In this document: in pieces, positions 7,094-16,440 of the stretch
How positions within the stretch are numbered: position 1 is the first letter of the stretch
How the letters are laid out: every line of letters begins with the position of its first letter
Source of the DNA: Gemmata sp.
Lineage (GTDB): Bacteria > Planctomycetota > Planctomycetia > Gemmatales > Gemmataceae
Direction: 5' to 3'
Assembly (NCBI GenBank): GCA_025055115.1
Contig: JANWYJ010000026.1
Span: 1 to 64,000, forward strand
DNA: 64,000 nt
Position numbers and translations under genes: made by a program
Notes under the pieces: generated by a model
The model's database searches: none
What the model was told of the DNA's origin: nothing
The model's input: the letters and a program-made list of their open reading frames with translations, nothing else

Positions 7094-9511
7094 ATGCGTA
7101 ACAATCTTATCAATATCGCCATTTTCATGGTTTTGGCCGCAGGGTTGTTTGTCCTGTGGCAACAAACCGAGGCCTTGTTGCCCCCCCAAAAGAAAGAGGA
7201 CGACAAGGCCAAAGTCGACGATACCGCGAAGAAAAACGACGACTCCAAGAAGGCTGATCCGCCCCAGCCCGTCCAACTCGAACCTGGCCCGGCCCCGGAA
7301 GACTCCGACTGGGCCTCGACGGCTCAGCGGGCGCTAGTGCCTGCCATCCGCGCTGGCGCTCAACCGGGCACCCCGACGCTGATTCCCTTGGGAGATGAAA
7401 CGTTTTATAACCAAGTGATGCTGACCACACGCGGCGGGGGTGTGCAGCAGGTGGTCTTGCCCCAATTTGGCCAAGCCGACCGCCTGGGGCGTGCCGTGAT
7501 GCAGACCGACGTCAATGGCCAGCCCACCCCAACGCCTGTACCGCTGTACCTGATTCCCGGGGTGGTCCACCCACGGGGCCGCTATCTCCGCGAACCCTAT
7601 CAACCACCTATCCTTGCTCCCGGACCTGCCCGCGAAACCTTGCCGCTGGCTGAACCCTGCTTCACGCTCTTCCACTACCCGACGCCCGAAGACAAATACC
7701 CCGATCCTTTGCTGGGCGAAATCAATTGGCGTGTGGTGCGGCAAGAACGGCCCGCCGACGGTCCGCATCAGGTGGTTTTTGAAACCGAACTGGGCGAACC
7801 ATACCATTGGAAAATCACCAAGACCTATACCTTGGCCCCCAAAGATTATCACATTGGCTTGCGGATCGCGATTCAACGCCTGCCGGGGGGCGAGAAAGGT
7901 AAAGGGGCGCTGCGCTATCAGATCTCTGGCCCGCGGGGGTTGCCGATCGAAGGCGAGTGGTACACGAGCATTTACCGCGTGGCCATCATCGGTTGGAAAG
8001 ACAACAAAGAAAAGCTCCGCCGCCAGTACGAGGATGCGGCCAGCATCGGAGCCAAACGCGGCGGTGAAGCGGTCAATCGTGGCGACAATTCCTTGAAATA
8101 CATGGCCGTGGCGAATCAGTACTTCGCTTCCGCTGTTTGTATCGACGACCAAGCCAAAGACCACGGCGCGGTGGAGCAACCCTGGGCTTATGTCCGCGCC
8201 ACCACGGAACTACCCTTCGATCAGAAACAAAACCCGCATGCGCCGTATTTCGACGATATCACTGTTCGGGCGGCGTCGGAAACTATTGACTTAGCCCCCA
8301 CCGACCCCCCCATCGTCCATAGCTACCTGCTCTACAACGGTCCGGCCAAAGTCGGGCTTCTGAAACTGCTGGCCTACGACCCCCAACGGCGTGTCGATGA
8401 GACACTTGTTGACCGCTATAAGGATTCCCTCACCCTCTCAACCATCACCGACTTTCGTTCGGAAACGTGGTTGGGGCGATTCCTCAGTGCCATCTGGTGG
8501 AGTGATCTGGTCATCGCTTGCACCAATCTGATGCACTTGTTCTTGGCCCTGATCCATTATGTCATTCCCGATTGGGCGTTATCGATCGTCGTGGTGACGG
8601 TTTTTGTCCGGTTGCTGCTGTTCTATCCGAGCCGCCGTCAAACCGTCATGAGTCTGCGCATGATGGAGATTCAGAAGAAACTCCAACCCGAATTGGAGAA
8701 GCTTCAGGCCAAATACAAAGACGATCTCAACACCTACAACCGCGAAAAAATGCGCCTCATGATGGCTCATGGCGTCAATCCCTTCGCCATGATGGGGGGC
8801 TGTTTGCTGTTGTTAGCGCAAATGCCCATCATGATGGGCTTGTACTTCTGTTTGCAAGAAAGTGTCTTTTTCCGGCTCGAATCATTTTTGTGGATTAATA
8901 ATCTGGCGGCCCCGGACATGCTCATTTGGTGGGGGGAAAAAATCCCCTACATCAGCACCCCCGAAGACATCGGCAGCATCCTCTATTTCGGCCCCTACTT
9001 CAACCTCCTGCCCGTCTTGGCGGTCGGGCTGATGCTCTATCACCAAGCAAAAATGATGCCTCCCGCCACCGACCCGCAAGCCGAACAGCAACGGATGATG
9101 ATGAAAATCATGATGGTGATGATGGCTTTCTTCTTCTACAAAGTGGCCGCGGGTCTGGCGTTGTACTTCATCATCAGCACTCTCTGGGGCCTGATGGAAC
9201 GGCAGTTCATCCCCAAGCCCAAAATTTCTCTCGATGAACCCGCAGGCCCGTCCGCCCCTGCGGCAACCGCAACCAAAATCGTCTCGCCCAATGGCAAGCC
9301 CACGGCCGCGGAGGCCGTCGCCGCGGCTCAGAAGAAAAGCAAAGGTTTACTCACACGGCTCCGCGAAGCGCTGCAGCAGAAAATGGAGGAACTCCAGCGG
9401 CAAGCCGATGAACAAGCCAAACGACAAATTCGCAACGCCCCGCCGCCCAGCGGCCCTCCGGGTGGCCCCCCCGGCAGCGGACGCGATAAGAAAAAGAAAC
9501 GCCGCAAATAA
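7094..9511 (+). CDS. yidC: Membrane protein insertase YidC
   Basis: An 805-residue YidC/Oxa1-family insertase that places proteins in the cytoplasmic membrane with or without SecYEG. Residues 5-24 are the first transmembrane helix, followed by a low-complexity Lys/Asp/Pro linker and a large periplasmic domain of the Gram-negative type (to about residue 460). The conserved core with five helices spans about residues 470-720, including VFVRLLLFYPSRRQT, the coiled cytoplasmic loop with QKKLQPELEKLQAKYK, and the MMGLYFCLQES helix. A basic C-terminal tail (KKKKRRK) probably contacts ribosomes. It is longer than E. coli YidC (548 residues) because of the periplasmic domain, linker and tail. No clear Shine-Dalgarno precedes the ATG. 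It stands alone, without the usual rnpA-rpmH neighbours. Confidence 0.95.
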   Translation: MRNNLINIAIFMVLAAGLFVLWQQTEALLPPQKKEDDKAKVDDTAKKNDDSKKADPPQPVQLEPGPAPEDSDWASTAQRALVPAIRAGAQPGTPTLIPLGDETFYNQVMLTTRGGGVQQVVLPQFGQADRLGRAVMQTDVNGQPTPTPVPLYLIPGVVHPRGRYLREPYQPPILAPGPARETLPLAEPCFTLFHYPTPEDKYPDPLLGEINWRVVRQERPADGPHQVVFETELGEPYHWKITKTYTLAPKDYHIGLRIAIQRLPGGEKGKGALRYQISGPRGLPIEGEWYTSIYRVAIIGWKDNKEKLRRQYEDAASIGAKRGGEAVNRGDNSLKYMAVANQYFASAVCIDDQAKDHGAVEQPWAYVRATTELPFDQKQNPHAPYFDDITVRAASETIDLAPTDPPIVHSYLLYNGPAKVGLLKLLAYDPQRRVDETLVDRYKDSLTLSTITDFRSETWLGRFLSAIWWSDLVIACTNLMHLFLALIHYVIPDWALSIVVVTVFVRLLLFYPSRRQTVMSLRMMEIQKKLQPELEKLQAKYKDDLNTYNREKMRLMMAHGVNPFAMMGGCLLLLAQMPIMMGLYFCLQESVFFRLESFLWINNLAAPDMLIWWGEKIPYISTPEDIGSILYFGPYFNLLPVLAVGLMLYHQAKMMPPATDPQAEQQRMMMKIMMVMMAFFFYKVAAGLALYFIISTLWGLMERQFIPKPKISLDEPAGPSAPAATATKIVSPNGKPTAAEAVAAAQKKSKGLLTRLREALQQKMEELQRQADEQAKRQIRNAPPPSGPPGGPPGSGRDKKKKRRK

Positions 9512-10092
9512 TTCTCAAACCCAAGCGCAGACCTCCCGGCCTTGGCAACCCATCGCTGGCCCGCGTGCCGCTGGCGCTTACGACCAGTGTTTCCTCCTCT
9601 CCGCCGCGATACATGCGTGAACCCTATGCGTGAAACCATTCCTGGCCCGCATGACACTGGCGGTTCACGCAGGCTTCGCAACCGGTTGATGGGAACGACA
9701 ACAACACCGGGCAACAGGCTGGAATCCGCAGCCACAAAATACACAGCCACAATCAGGCCAGGCCTAACGTGTGGTTCGGAAGGCCTGGCGCGACCCACGA
9801 ACCGCCTCCCACCTCGACTTGGGGTCGCTCCCCTGTCTGCCGGCAAGGGTAAGTTGCCAGGTGGCCCGGCTGGCCAGTTCGTCGCAAGGATCGCCCACGC
9901 TCGGGCGGCGCGGGCCGTGCCTGGGATCAGAGAGATGTTGCCTTCACTTCAATTCCAGTGGCTTGTTGACCCGCAGTGGTGCGGTGTAAACCGAGCCTGG
10001 GAACCGAGACGTTTGGCTTTCGATTCGTGTGGCTTTTGGGACCCGCGGTGGTGTAAAGCGTGTTAGGGTCGGGGCTTTGGTGGCAATAGCTA
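9512..10092. other. 580-bp intergenic region with degenerate repeats
   Basis: It lies between the convergent yidC and esterase genes. No gene or RNA is recognised; frames crossing it on both strands are Pro/Arg-rich and look non-coding. ATGCGTGAA occurs twice at 9613-9621 and 9626-9634. A longer imperfect pair (9958-9993 and 10029-10060, sharing GTGGCTT, GACCCGC and GTGTAAA blocks) has an offset of about 71 bp. Confidence 0.55.
9958..10060. repeat. Spaced imperfect direct repeat, about 71-bp offset
   Basis: Shared blocks appear in the same order in 9958-9993 and 10029-10060, with at least one insertion or deletion of a few bases. The second copy ends 32 bases before the 3' end of the esterase gene. 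Confidence 0.55.
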
Positions 10093-11022
10093 CTACCGGG
10101 GTTTTCGCGGCCTGTTCAAAAGTTGTTCATCGAACCAGTCGGCCAATTCATGCCGAAATAGCACGACCATGAGAGGATCGTGCCCAAAACCTTTCTTAAC
10201 CACGATTTCGCAACGAACGCCACAATGAGTTAGTTTCTTGATGAGAATTTCGGATTGTTCGAGCGGTACCAATTCATCTTTGTCGCCGTGGATAATGAGT
10301 GTTGGAGCGGCCTTTTCGTTGGCACAGTGAAACGGTGAGCAGGCTTTCCCCATCGCCTGACGCTCGGCCTTGTCGATCGGGATGTACTTATTGGCCCGGG
10401 CATCAAATTTGCGATAGGGGAATAACCCGTCGTAGTCGAAATTCGCCGGTGGTTTCTCTTCGTAGCGGAGAAAATCTGTCGGCGGGTAGAAGCACGCCAC
10501 CGCGGCCACTTGCGACGACTGCCGTTCGAGCGGATCGGTGGCGGTGGGACGAGCGGGGCGACTGTTGCAACCGATCATCAGCGACAAACACCCCCCTGAG
10601 GATGCCCCAGCGATACCCAATTTGTCGGGCTGAATGCGGTATTTGTCGGCCTGCACTTTGATGAAACGCACGGCCTGATGCATATCGTCGATCATTTCCG
10701 GGACCGAATACTTCGGGGTATTGCTGTGGAGCACAGCAAAGACCACATAACCCCGTTGCGTGAACTCGGGAATGACCTTGCCGCTGACCATATTCAGAAT
10801 GTCTTTGCTCGACTTGAACCCCCCGGAGATGCACACAATAATCCCGGCTCCGTTTTTGGACCCTTTGGGTTCAAAGACATCGAGGGTCAACGGCTGGCCA
10901 TCTCTCTGAGCATAAGCCACATCCTCGGTACGGATGTAGTCCGCAGCGTGCACCGTAGGGGGCACCAGGAAGCTCGCGACGAACATGGCCACTGCGGCTG
11001 TTGCAACCGGAAAGCGGATCAT
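10093..11022 (-). CDS. Secreted alpha/beta hydrolase (esterase-like)
   Basis: A 309-residue alpha/beta hydrolase related to the carboxylesterase type of dienelactone/acetyl xylan esterases. A Sec signal peptide covers residues 1-26 (hydrophobic AAVAMFVASFLVPPTVHA). The nucleophile elbow GASSGG is near residue 140, the acid region IIHGDKDELVPLEQSE near 250, and the catalytic His lies in KGFGHDP near 280. The CISGGF segment near residue 65 corresponds to the oxyanion-hole HGG region, with Ser-Gly-Gly in place of His-Gly-Gly. The substrate is unknown. It is a tandem paralogue of the next gene, with almost the same domain layout, pointing to a local duplication. Confidence 0.87.
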   Translation of the reverse strand: MIRFPVATAAVAMFVASFLVPPTVHAADYIRTEDVAYAQRDGQPLTLDVFEPKGSKNGAGIIVCISGGFKSSKDILNMVSGKVIPEFTQRGYVVFAVLHSNTPKYSVPEMIDDMHQAVRFIKVQADKYRIQPDKLGIAGASSGGCLSLMIGCNSRPARPTATDPLERQSSQVAAVACFYPPTDFLRYEEKPPANFDYDGLFPYRKFDARANKYIPIDKAERQAMGKACSPFHCANEKAAPTLIIHGDKDELVPLEQSEILIKKLTHCGVRCEIVVKKGFGHDPLMVVLFRHELADWFDEQLLNRPRKPR

Positions 11023-11121
11023 GGTACCGGTATGGAAAAAAGCCTCACGATGATACGGACATCTCGTCGCCGATCGTGATACGACGACATGCGCGAATGT
11101 TCGGTCGCAGCCGGCAAGCTG

Positions 11122-12039
11122 TCATTTCAAGTACTTATCGAACCAATCAGCAATGATTTTCATGTCTTGATCGAGGCCTTTCCAGCCATGACCCGCCCCT
11201 TTTTTGACGATCAGTTCACACGGCACCTGGTGTTCTTGGAATTTGGCGATGATCCGTTCGGCTTGCTGAATCGGCACGAGCCGGTCGGCATCGCCGTGAA
11301 TGATCAACGCCGGTGCGGAATCCTTGCTGACGTGATAAACGGGAGAGATTTCCCGGCCAATGGCTTTGCGGCGTTCTTGGTCTTCGATCACGATCAGTTT
11401 GTTGGTTTCTTTGTCGCGTTCCCAGAAGTCGAAGGGGGGTCGGAACCCTTTGAGCACACCATCTCCCAAGGCCACCTGCCCTTCCTGGCCGTAGTTGAGA
11501 AAGTCGGTGGGCGGAAAGAAACACGCAACCGCTGCGATGCGGGACGATTGCTGTTCAACCGGGTCTTGGGATTGCGGATTTCCCGGTTTTGGGGCGCAGC
11601 CCTGCATCAGCGACAAATGCCCGCCGGCGGAACCGCCTGTGATACCGAGTTTCTCGGGGTCAATAGCGTATTTGCTGGCGTTGGCTTTGATGAAGCGCAC
11701 GGCCCGGTGCATGTCCTCCAACACTTCTGGAATCGTGAACTTCGGTTGACTACCGTGGGTGACTGCGAAAACCGTGTAGCCCCGATCGACCAATTCCTTG
11801 GCCACACCGATGCCAGGGGGTTTATTCGACACCCAACCACCGCTGACACAGAAAATGACCCCACGACCGTTGGCCTTCTCCTTGGGTGTGAAAACGTCCA
11901 TAGTCAGGGCGAGGCCGTATTTGCGGCCGTAAATCACATCCTCGGTTCGGGTGTAGTTGGTTTGGGCCAACGCCAAGGGGGTGCTGATCAGCCACAGCGC
12001 AATCGTGAAGCCGTAATGAGAGGGCATAGTGAATCTCAT
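11122..12039 (-). CDS. Secreted alpha/beta hydrolase (paralogue of the adjacent esterase)
   Basis: A 305-residue secreted hydrolase when started at the ATG at 12039 (MRFTMPSHYG); an alternative ATG lies four codons on. An upstream extension of the open frame runs through intergenic sequence and the next gene and has no family likeness. Residues 5-24 form a signal peptide ending LALAQ. It shares with its neighbour the TRTEDVIYG start of the mature domain, the CVSGGW oxyanion segment, the nucleophile motif GGSAGG, the acid segment HGDADRLVPIQQAE and the C-terminal GAGHGW histidine. Identity with the neighbour is high along the whole length, so the pair arose by tandem duplication. Substrate not known. 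Confidence 0.87.
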   Translation of the reverse strand: MRFTMPSHYGFTIALWLISTPLALAQTNYTRTEDVIYGRKYGLALTMDVFTPKEKANGRGVIFCVSGGWVSNKPPGIGVAKELVDRGYTVFAVTHGSQPKFTIPEVLEDMHRAVRFIKANASKYAIDPEKLGITGGSAGGHLSLMQGCAPKPGNPQSQDPVEQQSSRIAAVACFFPPTDFLNYGQEGQVALGDGVLKGFRPPFDFWERDKETNKLIVIEDQERRKAIGREISPVYHVSKDSAPALIIHGDADRLVPIQQAERIIAKFQEHQVPCELIVKKGAGHGWKGLDQDMKIIADWFDKYLK

Positions 12040-12143
12040 GGTGTTGTCAGAAATATTCGCGGGCCTTGAAGGGGGGCCGCGGCACATAGGCAATACCTGA
12101 TTCTGACCGCACGGAAGTCCATTTGCCACACTGTTGTAGGAAG

Positions 12144-12767
12144 TTACTTTGATTTGGGAGGAGTCTCTTTTTTCTTCAAAAAGGGATTGGGGGGTAAATC
12201 GACTTTCTTGATCGATTGCAGGTATTCTAACATCCGATCGGCATCGGGACCGGCCAGTTGGGCGTGGAAGTGCAAGCTGAAACCGTGGGGTCCTTTGGCA
12301 TCGATCAATTTGGGTTGAAGCGTGAGGAAGGCTTTGACAGCCTCGAATTGGCCCATCATGACAGCACAGAAAATGTCCATGCGGGCGCCGCGTTCCAGGA
12401 GAAACGAAGCCATTTCCCGGTTGCCCATGTGCGACGCGGCACCTAAAGCGCTTTCCCAATCCCCGCCCCCCCAATCAATAAAGGCATTGATAAGGCCTGG
12501 CTCTTTGTTGAGCAGTTTTTCCACCATCTTGATGTCGGTATGGGCAAAAATGACGAAGTCTTGCACCAAAAGATGGTTGATTTGCGGCCGGCGCCAGCTG
12601 GGTGTGAAGGCCGGCGGGGGGTAATCCCGTTCGAAGGGGGCTTCCGTACGTTTCGGGTGGGGCAGGGGGGCCAGTTCGGGTCCGGCTATCGCCGTGGTTT
12701 CCTGACCCAAAACCACGCTGGTGGCCAAGGCCGTGGCGAAGGTGCGGCGCGTGATGGCTTCCGGCAT
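12144..12767 (-). CDS. Secreted ankyrin-repeat-like protein
   Basis: A 207-residue protein starting with a twin-arginine-like signal (ITRRTFATALATSVVLG, residues 5-21). Two or three degenerate ankyrin-type repeats follow: the TDIKMVEKLLNKEPGLINA block near residue 77, ESALGAASHMGNREMASFLLERGA near 105, and a third around FEAVKAFLTLQPKLIDAKGP. Such repeats mediate protein contacts. The C terminus is Lys/Pro-rich. An AGGAGAA ribosome binding site precedes the ATG. Partner and function are unknown; export suggests a periplasmic role. Confidence 0.78.
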   Translation of the reverse strand: MPEAITRRTFATALATSVVLGQETTAIAGPELAPLPHPKRTEAPFERDYPPPAFTPSWRRPQINHLLVQDFVIFAHTDIKMVEKLLNKEPGLINAFIDWGGGDWESALGAASHMGNREMASFLLERGARMDIFCAVMMGQFEAVKAFLTLQPKLIDAKGPHGFSLHFHAQLAGPDADRMLEYLQSIKKVDLPPNPFLKKKETPPKSK

Positions 12768-12801
12768 CGGCGTTCTCCTGTGGGGGTAGGGCCTTACGAC
12801 T

Positions 12802-14292
12802 TTATCGTATCACGGGCGGGAAGGCTGTGGGGGGCACCCAGGCGGCCACGATCAGAATCGTGACCACCACCGCCGCCAAGGCGTAGGTGGTTGGATCGCG
12901 AGCGGCGAAAACGACCGGATCGTCGTCCAGTTCGCCGCGATGAGCCATCAGCCACACCCGGCACAGCCAATAGAGGATGATCGGCACCCACAACCACAAC
13001 AACAGGGGCGAACTGTACAGTTTCAGGACAGCTTCGGAGTTCACGTACAGCGTCAGCACCAATACTGCGGCAAAACCAGCAGCGATACCACACATACCAA
13101 TGATCGGCAGATCGGCGGTCAGGTAGCCGCGACCGTGGGCTTTCTCAGCGCCACGTTCCGTGGCCCGGCGCAATTCGGTATAACGCTTGGTGAATGCTAA
13201 ACTTAAGAACACGAACCCGGCAAAGCCCAACAACCACTGCGAAATAGGGATACTCACCACCATTCCGCCGACGATCACCCGGGTGATATACAACACCGCC
13301 AACGCGATAACATCCACGAGGACCACCCGCTTCCACCACCCACTGTACGCTACCGTCAGGGCATAGTAGCTGGCCAATCCGGCCATCGCCCACCACCCCA
13401 ACATGGCGGCCAACGCGAAAGCCGCCACCAATAGAACCACGGTTCCAACGAGTCCGGCCACCACGGACAAGTCCCCGGCGGCGAACGGACGGTGTTTTTT
13501 GGTGGGGTGGCGCCGATCCGCGTCCAGATCGAGCAGATCATTGAGCAGGTAAACGGACGAAGCACACAAGCTGAAGGCCACAAACATCACAGCGACTATC
13601 AGCAGCAGCGGCCATTCGAAAAAGCGGTGCGCGGTGATCAGGGGCACAAACAGAAGCAGATTCTTGGCCCATTGGTGAGGTCGTACGGCGCGCAGCCAGG
13701 CCCGCAGCGGCGAGCGGGCCGGGAATTCACGTTCCACGCGGGTTGTTTGGGCCGCGGCCGAACGCACGCGCCACGATGCATTCACGACCACGGCCCCTTG
13801 CGCTTTCGCCCACACCGCGACATCCACCCAACTATTCCCCGCATAGACGAATCCGCGTTCGGCCAGTCGTTCCGCCAGCACTTGGGCTTTCCGTACGCCC
13901 GTGAGGTTCCTCTGACCATCGCTGGCCAGAACTTCATCGAATAGGCCGAGGTGGTCGGCGATGGCTTTTGCCACGCGGCGATCGCTGCCCGTCACGAGCC
14001 AGAGTTCTCGGCCGTGCTTCTTCTGTTCCCGGAGCCAGGTCAGGAAGGTTTCGGAGTAAGGCAAATGCGCCGGGTCGATCTCCACTTGTTCAGCCACGGC
14101 TTGCTTGAAGGCCGCCTTGCCGTGCCGGAGCCGCGAGAACACCCGGGGCAGCCGCCAGGGTCTGGTCGTCGCCACACGCAAGAGCGATTCCTGTAAGACA
14201 TCAATGGTCACCAATGTGCCATCAAGATCGACGACCAGTGGCGGCAAGCTATCCGGCGCTGCCAGAGGACGGGAACGTACTTGAGCGTTCAC
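12802..14292 (-). CDS. HAD phosphatase-UbiA prenyltransferase fusion
   Basis: About 496 residues. The N-terminal half is a HAD-type phosphatase domain (DLDGTLVTID near residue 20, VTGSDRR for motif II, and a GNSWVDVAVW motif III/IV). The C-terminal half (from about residue 200) is a UbiA-type membrane prenyltransferase with eight or nine helices and the Asp-rich NDLLDLDADRRHP signature. This fusion is known in many bacteria; the UbiA part resembles decaprenyl-phosphate phosphoribosyltransferases, which move phosphoribose to a polyprenyl phosphate. The HAD domain may remove the phosphate, but this is inferred from the family. A GTG at 14292 is preferred over a TTG nine codons earlier, which has no ribosome binding site. 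Confidence 0.87.
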   Translation of the reverse strand: MNAQVRSRPLAAPDSLPPLVVDLDGTLVTIDVLQESLLRVATTRPWRLPRVFSRLRHGKAAFKQAVAEQVEIDPAHLPYSETFLTWLREQKKHGRELWLVTGSDRRVAKAIADHLGLFDEVLASDGQRNLTGVRKAQVLAERLAERGFVYAGNSWVDVAVWAKAQGAVVVNASWRVRSAAAQTTRVEREFPARSPLRAWLRAVRPHQWAKNLLLFVPLITAHRFFEWPLLLIVAVMFVAFSLCASSVYLLNDLLDLDADRRHPTKKHRPFAAGDLSVVAGLVGTVVLLVAAFALAAMLGWWAMAGLASYYALTVAYSGWWKRVVLVDVIALAVLYITRVIVGGMVVSIPISQWLLGFAGFVFLSLAFTKRYTELRRATERGAEKAHGRGYLTADLPIIGMCGIAAGFAAVLVLTLYVNSEAVLKLYSSPLLLWLWVPIILYWLCRVWLMAHRGELDDDPVVFAARDPTTYALAAVVVTILIVAAWVPPTAFPPVIR

Positions 14293-14500
14293 AAGACATT
14301 CCGAGGATGGAGGAAACAAGCGTCGTGATGGATCTTTCAGGAAAGTTTATAAGTTGCGGTCTTCGCGGCGGGAGGAGGCCAGGAGGATTTTGACCCAAGC
14401 CGACCATTCGCAACTCACGAGTGTTTGCGGAACTCAGAGGAACCAGGCGTTCGCCATGCCATTCGCCATCAGGCGGCTCGGCAGATCGCGCTGTTTCAGA

Positions 14501-14610
14501 CTCTTGGGCTAATTGACCGGCTCGTGGGTTAATTGACCGGGGCCAATTCCCAGGAAGGGCTGATCAGGCTGAACTTCAGGCCGCAAGCATCCTTAAGGGG
14601 ACTTCAGGCC
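14501..14610. repeat. 20-bp tandem plus repeat copying a gene 3' end
   Basis: TTGGGCTAATTGACCGG-type units at 14501-14520 and 14521-14540 are head to tail (18/20). Next to it, the ACTTCAGGCC block holding the stop codon of the DUF1501 gene (about 14600-14610) is also present at about 14572-14582, an offset of 28. The gap 14320-14603 holds no other recognisable element except a short TTCGCCAT repeat near 14451-14468. Confidence 0.78.
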
Positions 14611-16103
14611 AGAGCCTCTTTGAGGACTTGCCCGCTAGGGATCAGCGGCATGGGGCGTTGGGTCTTGTCGGGAAGCGTGGTTTCCAGATCGTAGCCCAGC
14701 AGGTAGTAGGCGGTGGCCAGTACATCTTTTGGTGAAACCGGGCGATCGACCACAGTCGCGCCGATTTTGTCCGTCTTACCGATGACCCGTCCGCGGGCGA
14801 TACCGCCACCCGCTACGAGCACCGTGTAGGCTTGCGACCAGTGATCGCGACCGCCGCCCTTGGCTTTATTCAATTTCGGCGTGCGGCCATGTTCACTGAG
14901 CACCAAAACGAGTGTTTCATCGAGTAACCCCCGTTGGTCGAGGTCAGAAATGAGGCCAGAGAAGCCGTGATCGAACCCCGGCATCAGTTCGTTCCGCAAG
15001 CGTGGGTAGTGTTCCCAATGAGTATCCCACCCCGACCCAGCCAGGCCATATTCATCCCAAAACACGGTGACGAACTTACTACCCGCTTCAATGAGGCGTC
15101 GCGCCGCCAGGCAGCTTTGCCCAAAGAGAAAGTACCCGTAACGGTCGCGGACCTTAGCCGGTTCGCGACGCACATCGAGAGCTTCGCGGAGCTTCGTTGA
15201 GCTGAGCAGGGCATACGCCATTTCCCGGTAGGTGTCGCCACTGTCGAACTTGTCGCGACGACGGCGGGCGTTCTCCAATTGTTCGAGCAACGATTGACGG
15301 GAATGGAGTAAGTCGAGGGTGATGTCGGCGTCGGGTTCATCCCCCAATGTGAAGTAGGAATCGGGTGCAATACCAGCGTAAGGTTCGTCGCAGGTGAGGG
15401 TTTTGTCGTTGAGCGTTTTGGTTATTGTCGCCGTCGCCTGACCGCGAAAGCGGGTGAAATGGGGGGCGAAGGAGTTGCCGAGGAACGCCGGGTAAGGACC
15501 GGCTCGTTGCACTTCCCCGGTGCGCTGGCTACTGAAGGGAAACGGCAACGCGATATTATCGGGCACCGGTTTGCGGGCTGCGGCTGGATCGGCCCGCTGT
15601 TCGAGGTAGGCAACCGTGGACCCAATAAACGGCCAATGGTTGGCGTCGCGTGGCGAAAGTTCCATCGCCACATCAATTTGCGGCACGGCCGTGGTGGCGT
15701 AGGCCACCCCGTGAATGGGGTAAGGGTGTGTCACCGAGCGCACCACCGTAACGTTGTGCATGATGCGGCTGGTCTGTGGCAGTAACTCACACACATCGCA
15801 ACCCGGCAGCGTGCTTTTGATCGAGCCGAGTTCCCCGCGGACCTCTTCGGGAGCTTCCGGTTTCTGGTCGGCCAGCTCAATTTGGCTGGGCGAACCGTAC
15901 AGATAGAGGAGGATGCAGGCCTTGGCTTGGCCGAAGTGCTTGTCGTGCTGAGGCTTAGAATTGGGTTTGGCGGATGGGCCGGACCGGGCCTGAGCCTGCC
16001 AAAATCCCGGCAGCGTCAGCCCCAGAGCCGATCCAATCGTTAGCACATCCCGTCGTGTCAGACCGTTGCAGAGAGACTTCGGGTGGCCCAAAACGCGCAA
16101 CAT
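14604..16103 (-). CDS. DUF1501 family secreted protein (second copy)
   Basis: A 499-residue DUF1501 protein. The start at 16103 gives a twin-arginine-like signal (LTRRDVLTIGSALGLTLPGFW, residues 14-34). Family motifs are LYLYGSPSQIELADQKP near residue 70 (with Tyr-Gly-Ser replacing the usual Met-Gly-Gly), a VRSVTHPYPIHGVAYATT block, SGWDTHWEHYPR near 355, LSEHGRTPKLN near 405 and GRDHWSQAY. It is a diverged paralogue of the genes at 389 and 26222, with low similarity outside the motifs. It has no DUF1549/DUF1553 partner next to it. Its stop codon lies inside one copy of a short direct repeat. Confidence 0.88.
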   Translation of the reverse strand: MLRVLGHPKSLCNGLTRRDVLTIGSALGLTLPGFWQAQARSGPSAKPNSKPQHDKHFGQAKACILLYLYGSPSQIELADQKPEAPEEVRGELGSIKSTLPGCDVCELLPQTSRIMHNVTVVRSVTHPYPIHGVAYATTAVPQIDVAMELSPRDANHWPFIGSTVAYLEQRADPAAARKPVPDNIALPFPFSSQRTGEVQRAGPYPAFLGNSFAPHFTRFRGQATATITKTLNDKTLTCDEPYAGIAPDSYFTLGDEPDADITLDLLHSRQSLLEQLENARRRRDKFDSGDTYREMAYALLSSTKLREALDVRREPAKVRDRYGYFLFGQSCLAARRLIEAGSKFVTVFWDEYGLAGSGWDTHWEHYPRLRNELMPGFDHGFSGLISDLDQRGLLDETLVLVLSEHGRTPKLNKAKGGGRDHWSQAYTVLVAGGGIARGRVIGKTDKIGATVVDRPVSPKDVLATAYYLLGYDLETTLPDKTQRPMPLIPSGQVLKEALA

Positions 16104-16346
16104 GGAAAAACCCGGCGGAGGGTGTAAGGCGGGAGAATATCCCATTATCTTGCCGCACCGGCCATCGGATCGCAAGACAAAACCCTCGTCGTCTGGGGTT
16201 CTCGAGGCTGGTTCACTCGACCGCTATGCTTGACGATCACACGGTATCACTGCAGGTGGCATCATGCCTCGATGCGTTGTTCATTTTTTGGGGTCGGCTG
16301 CTGGAAATGGGGCGGTGCCGTGTTGCGAAATTGAACAGTCGAGGTG

Positions 16347-16364
16347 TTGTGAATCTGGTCACGA
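16347..16364. promoter_or_regulatory. Rex-operator-like palindrome (tentative)
   Basis: TTGTGA-six bases-TCACGA resembles the Rex consensus TTGTGA-N6-TCACAA with one mismatch. It lies 17 bases upstream of a candidate -35 box for the lipoprotein gene, and a Rex homologue is encoded 15 kb away. It could be a chance match. Confidence 0.25.
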
Positions 16365-16381
16365 GTGGTCCGCAGTTCACA

Positions 16382-16409
16382 TTGCATACAGCTTGTGTCT
16401 TGCTATAGT
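16382..16409 (+). promoter_or_regulatory. Candidate sigma-70 promoter of the DUF6655 gene
   Basis: TTGCAT at 16382-16387 and TATAGT at 16404-16409 are separated by 16 bases, and the -10 lies 32 bases before the ATG at 16441. The rest of the 16104-16440 gap shows nothing recognisable apart from the tentative Rex-like site. Confidence 0.45.
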
Positions 16410-16440
16410 TGCTGCTCCTTCCCTGTGGGATTTCCACGCG

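Noticed and set aside
9328-10066. Two long overlapping open frames in the gap after yidC
   Set aside because: They are Pro/Arg/Gly-rich on both strands, have no ribosome binding site or recognisable domain, and one is the shadow of the yidC tail.
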